From Thermoleophilales bacterium (GTDB lineage: Bacteria; Actinomycetota; Thermoleophilia; Solirubrobacterales; 70-9), in NCBI GenBank assembly GCA_020636895.1, contig JACJWZ010000001.1, positions 1,534,373 to 1,598,372 of the forward strand: a stretch of 64,000 nucleotides of DNA. The letters run 5' to 3'. Below, piece after piece: positions 63,757 through 64,000 of the stretch; positions within the stretch are counted from its first letter, which is position 1, and each line of letters starts with the position of its first letter. The notes under the pieces are model-generated. The model had not been told where the DNA came from and searched no databases. It was given only the letters and a program-made list of their open reading frames with translations. Both the position numbers and the translations under genes were made by a program.

Positions 63757-64000
63757 TCAGCCGTAGGGGTTCTTCGGCGCCCGGTCCTCCGAGAGAGATT
63801 CTCGTGAGCCCTCGGTGAGCTGCTCGATCGCATCAGCGAGGTGGATCCGGTCGATGTTGCGGTCGCCGCGCTCGACCCTGATCCGGTGGGCGGCGAGCAG
63901 GACGTCGGCGTGGGTGTGGCCCGCGGGCGGGACGAAGCGGTAGGAGGCGAGCTCGATCAGAAGGCCGAGCGGATCCTTGAAGTAGATCGAGTCCATGAAA
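63757..64000 (-). CDS. VOC-family (glyoxalase-like) protein, C-terminal part
   Basis: The last 80 residues of a protein that continues past the right edge. FMDSIYFKDPLGLLIELASY matches the closing strands of a vicinal-oxygen-chelate domain, whose Glu is a metal ligand. The ending AEDRAPKNPYG-like tail is charged. Substrate cannot be told from this fragment. Confidence 0.75.
   Translation of the reverse strand, partial: FMDSIYFKDPLGLLIELASYRFVPPAGHTHADVLLAAHRIRVERGDRNIDRIHLADAIEQLTEGSRESLSEDRAPKNPYG

Overview
This window is high-GC, gene-dense chromosomal DNA (roughly 70% GC by eye) from an actinobacterium. The best fit is class Thermoleophilia, Solirubrobacterales-like. The reasons are the actinobacterial order rplM-rpsI-glmM-glmS-acpS-nnr-alr, a CBS-less GuaB3-type IMP dehydrogenase, an SigK/RskA-type pair, DrrAB-like ABC genes, and a small secreted protein whose N-terminus (MRARLTYANVMATVAVF, then a Gly-rich stretch) I associate with a family common in Thermoleophilia. 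I see no CRISPR array, integrase, transposase or phage genes. The taxon is an inference from gene content, not from a search.

Layout. 1-10.7 kb (mostly minus): envelope precursor and ribosomal genes (rplM, rpsI, glmM, glmS, a DUF3352-like lipoprotein, acpS, nnr, alr). A GH114-like secreted glycosidase and a possible 48-aa membrane protein break the usual order. 10.7-12.0 kb (plus): a cyclic-di-AMP (ydaO/yuaA) riboswitch followed by a secreted M23 peptidase. 12.1-22.4 kb (minus): a tandem-repeat intergenic region, then guaA, guaB3, a pfkB kinase, a D,D-carboxypeptidase, a LysM protein, a Wzz-like protein with a degenerate kinase domain, argS, pyrF and HU. 22.6-25.2 kb (plus): phosphoesterase, lipoprotein and Ser/Thr kinase, closely spaced or overlapping. 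25.3-35.0 kb (minus): tgt, the glycolytic run gap-pgk-tpiA-gpmI, an ABC-2 exporter and uvrC.

35-45 kb is the most unusual part. It holds an acyl-CoA isomerase-like gene, a type-1 copper lipoprotein, two copies of a dispersed palindrome, a MaoC protein, an OafA-type acyltransferase, and a TadE/TadE/fusion operon whose last gene joins a Tad-like anchor to a VanY peptidase and a lytic transglycosylase. It ends in a head-to-head junction at about 43,835, where an RCC1-repeat gene and an FAD/NAD(P) oxidoreductase both lack their 5' ends. 45-50 kb: small membrane proteins, a Pit phosphate transporter with its DUF47 partner, wecB, a pterin dehydratase and a BtuF-like protein. 50-56 kb: rhomboid protease, RskA-like anti-sigma and ECF sigma factor; a DUF4383 protein; a second ECF sigma factor; and a PlsC-GpsA fusion. 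56-64 kb: the Thermoleophilia-type secreted protein, tRNA-Thr(TGT), an NRMT-like Nramp transporter, UspA, MerR, a divergent P450/SDR pair, GNAT, a secreted nuclease and a partial VOC gene.

Many genes overlap by 4 bases (ATGA or GTGA), so translational coupling is common. Convergent gene ends are often separated by perfect or near-perfect palindromes, some of which recur across the window.
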